Positions 57,037-57,181 of a DNA stretch of 57,181 bases are shown piece after piece. The stretch spans positions 1-57,181 of the forward strand of contig NZ_JAFIQX010000018.1 in NCBI RefSeq assembly GCF_017356035.1. Reading direction: 5' to 3'. The stretch comes from Longitalea luteola (GTDB lineage: Bacteria; Bacteroidota; Bacteroidia; Chitinophagales; Chitinophagaceae). The notes under the pieces were generated by a model that ran no database searches, was not told the origin of the DNA, and worked only from the letters and a program-made list of their open reading frames with translations. Each line of letters starts with the position of its first letter. Positions within the stretch are counted from its first letter, which is position 1. The position numbers were made by a program, and so were the translations under genes.

Positions 57037-57181
57037 GGATATGAATCCAACTCCAAATAAAAAAGGCCTCACTTTCGTGAAGCCTTTTTCTAGTAGCGGG
57101 ATCGGGAGTTGAACCCGGGTCCGCCAGCCGGCGGATATGAATCCCACCCCAAATAAAAAAGGCCTCACTTTCGTGAAGCCT
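57037..57181. repeat. Tandem repeat, period 96 bases, cut by the window end
   Basis: The block GGATATGAATCC...AAATAAAAAAGGCCTCAC and on to AAGCCT at 57037-57085 recurs at 57133-57181 with three changes. Each unit contains a hairpin GGCCTCAC-TTTC-GTGAAGCC (57065-57084 and 57161-57180) like the terminator at 51195. The first unit is followed by the tRNA-like 24-mer at 57094; the matching place in the second unit is beyond the window. Confidence 0.8.
57094..57117 (-). repeat. 24-base tRNA 3'-end-like sequence, copy 2
   Basis: Identical to 51158-51181 (starts TAGCGGGATCGGGAGTTGAA on the plus strand). On the minus strand it ends with the acceptor strand and is followed, after a few A residues, by a terminator-like hairpin, just as a tRNA gene would be. 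The 5' part of a tRNA is again missing. Confidence 0.6.

Overview
The window looks like chromosome of a member of the Bacteroidota, most likely of the Chitinophagaceae (Niastella/Chitinophaga type). The support is three SusC/SusD (RagA/RagB) outer-membrane uptake pairs, FecI-type ECF sigma factors with FecR anti-sigma factors, a large beta-propeller repeat protein with a type IX secretion sorting domain, many lipoproteins, no clear Shine-Dalgarno sites, and several TAnnTTTG-like promoter elements. No rRNA, complete tRNA or CRISPR array is visible.

Layout. 1-905 is the 3' part of an IS256-family insertion sequence. 991-2622 is a lipoprotein made mostly of a charged, roughly 31-residue helical repeat. 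3191-5292 holds a papain-family (C1A) cysteine peptidase, a small protein sharing the peptidase's C-terminal domain, and a chagasin-type (I42) cysteine-peptidase inhibitor: a possible enzyme/partner/inhibitor module. 5323-6875 has a small lipoprotein and two short basic proteins. 7360-16868 is a transducing uptake locus (ECF sigma, FecR, second ECF sigma, STN-bearing SusC, SusD, TlpA-like redoxin). It is followed on the other strand by a small secreted cysteine-containing protein (DUF6520-like) and a MauE/DoxX-type redox membrane protein. The stretch from about 10.7 to 17.9 kb is visibly more A+T-rich than its surroundings.

17.8-21.8 kb is regulatory and gene-poor: an AraC-type HTH protein, two paralogous XRE-S24 regulators and a small HTH protein between them, with repeated operator-like motifs. 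22.0-27.4 kb has a receiver-only response regulator and a second SusC/SusD pair on the minus strand. 27.8-31.3 kb has a membrane acyltransferase-like protein, a PD40-OmpA envelope protein and an open frame of 14-residue repeats. 31.4-38.0 kb is a third uptake locus (ECF sigma, FecR, SusC without an STN domain, SusD).

38.2-51.1 kb is mostly ordinary: GNAT acetyltransferase, arginase-family ureohydrolase, YwbE, a receiver-only regulator, two orphan MacB/FtsX-type permeases, a PQQ-type sugar dehydrogenase, a DUF72 protein, a fatty-acid hydroxylase-family protein, and envelope proteins of unknown role. From 51.16 kb to the end, two identical 24-base sequences that look like tRNA 3' ends, each with a related hairpin, bracket about 5.9 kb. 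That interval holds the type IX-secreted propeller protein, a barrel-less TonB-plug-like protein, and several truncated gene ends. This suggests an insertion hot spot whose parent tRNA would lie outside the window.

Three intergenic stretches (4801-4911, 27728-27850, 33191-33352) carry degenerate 7-8 base repeats in inverted arms.
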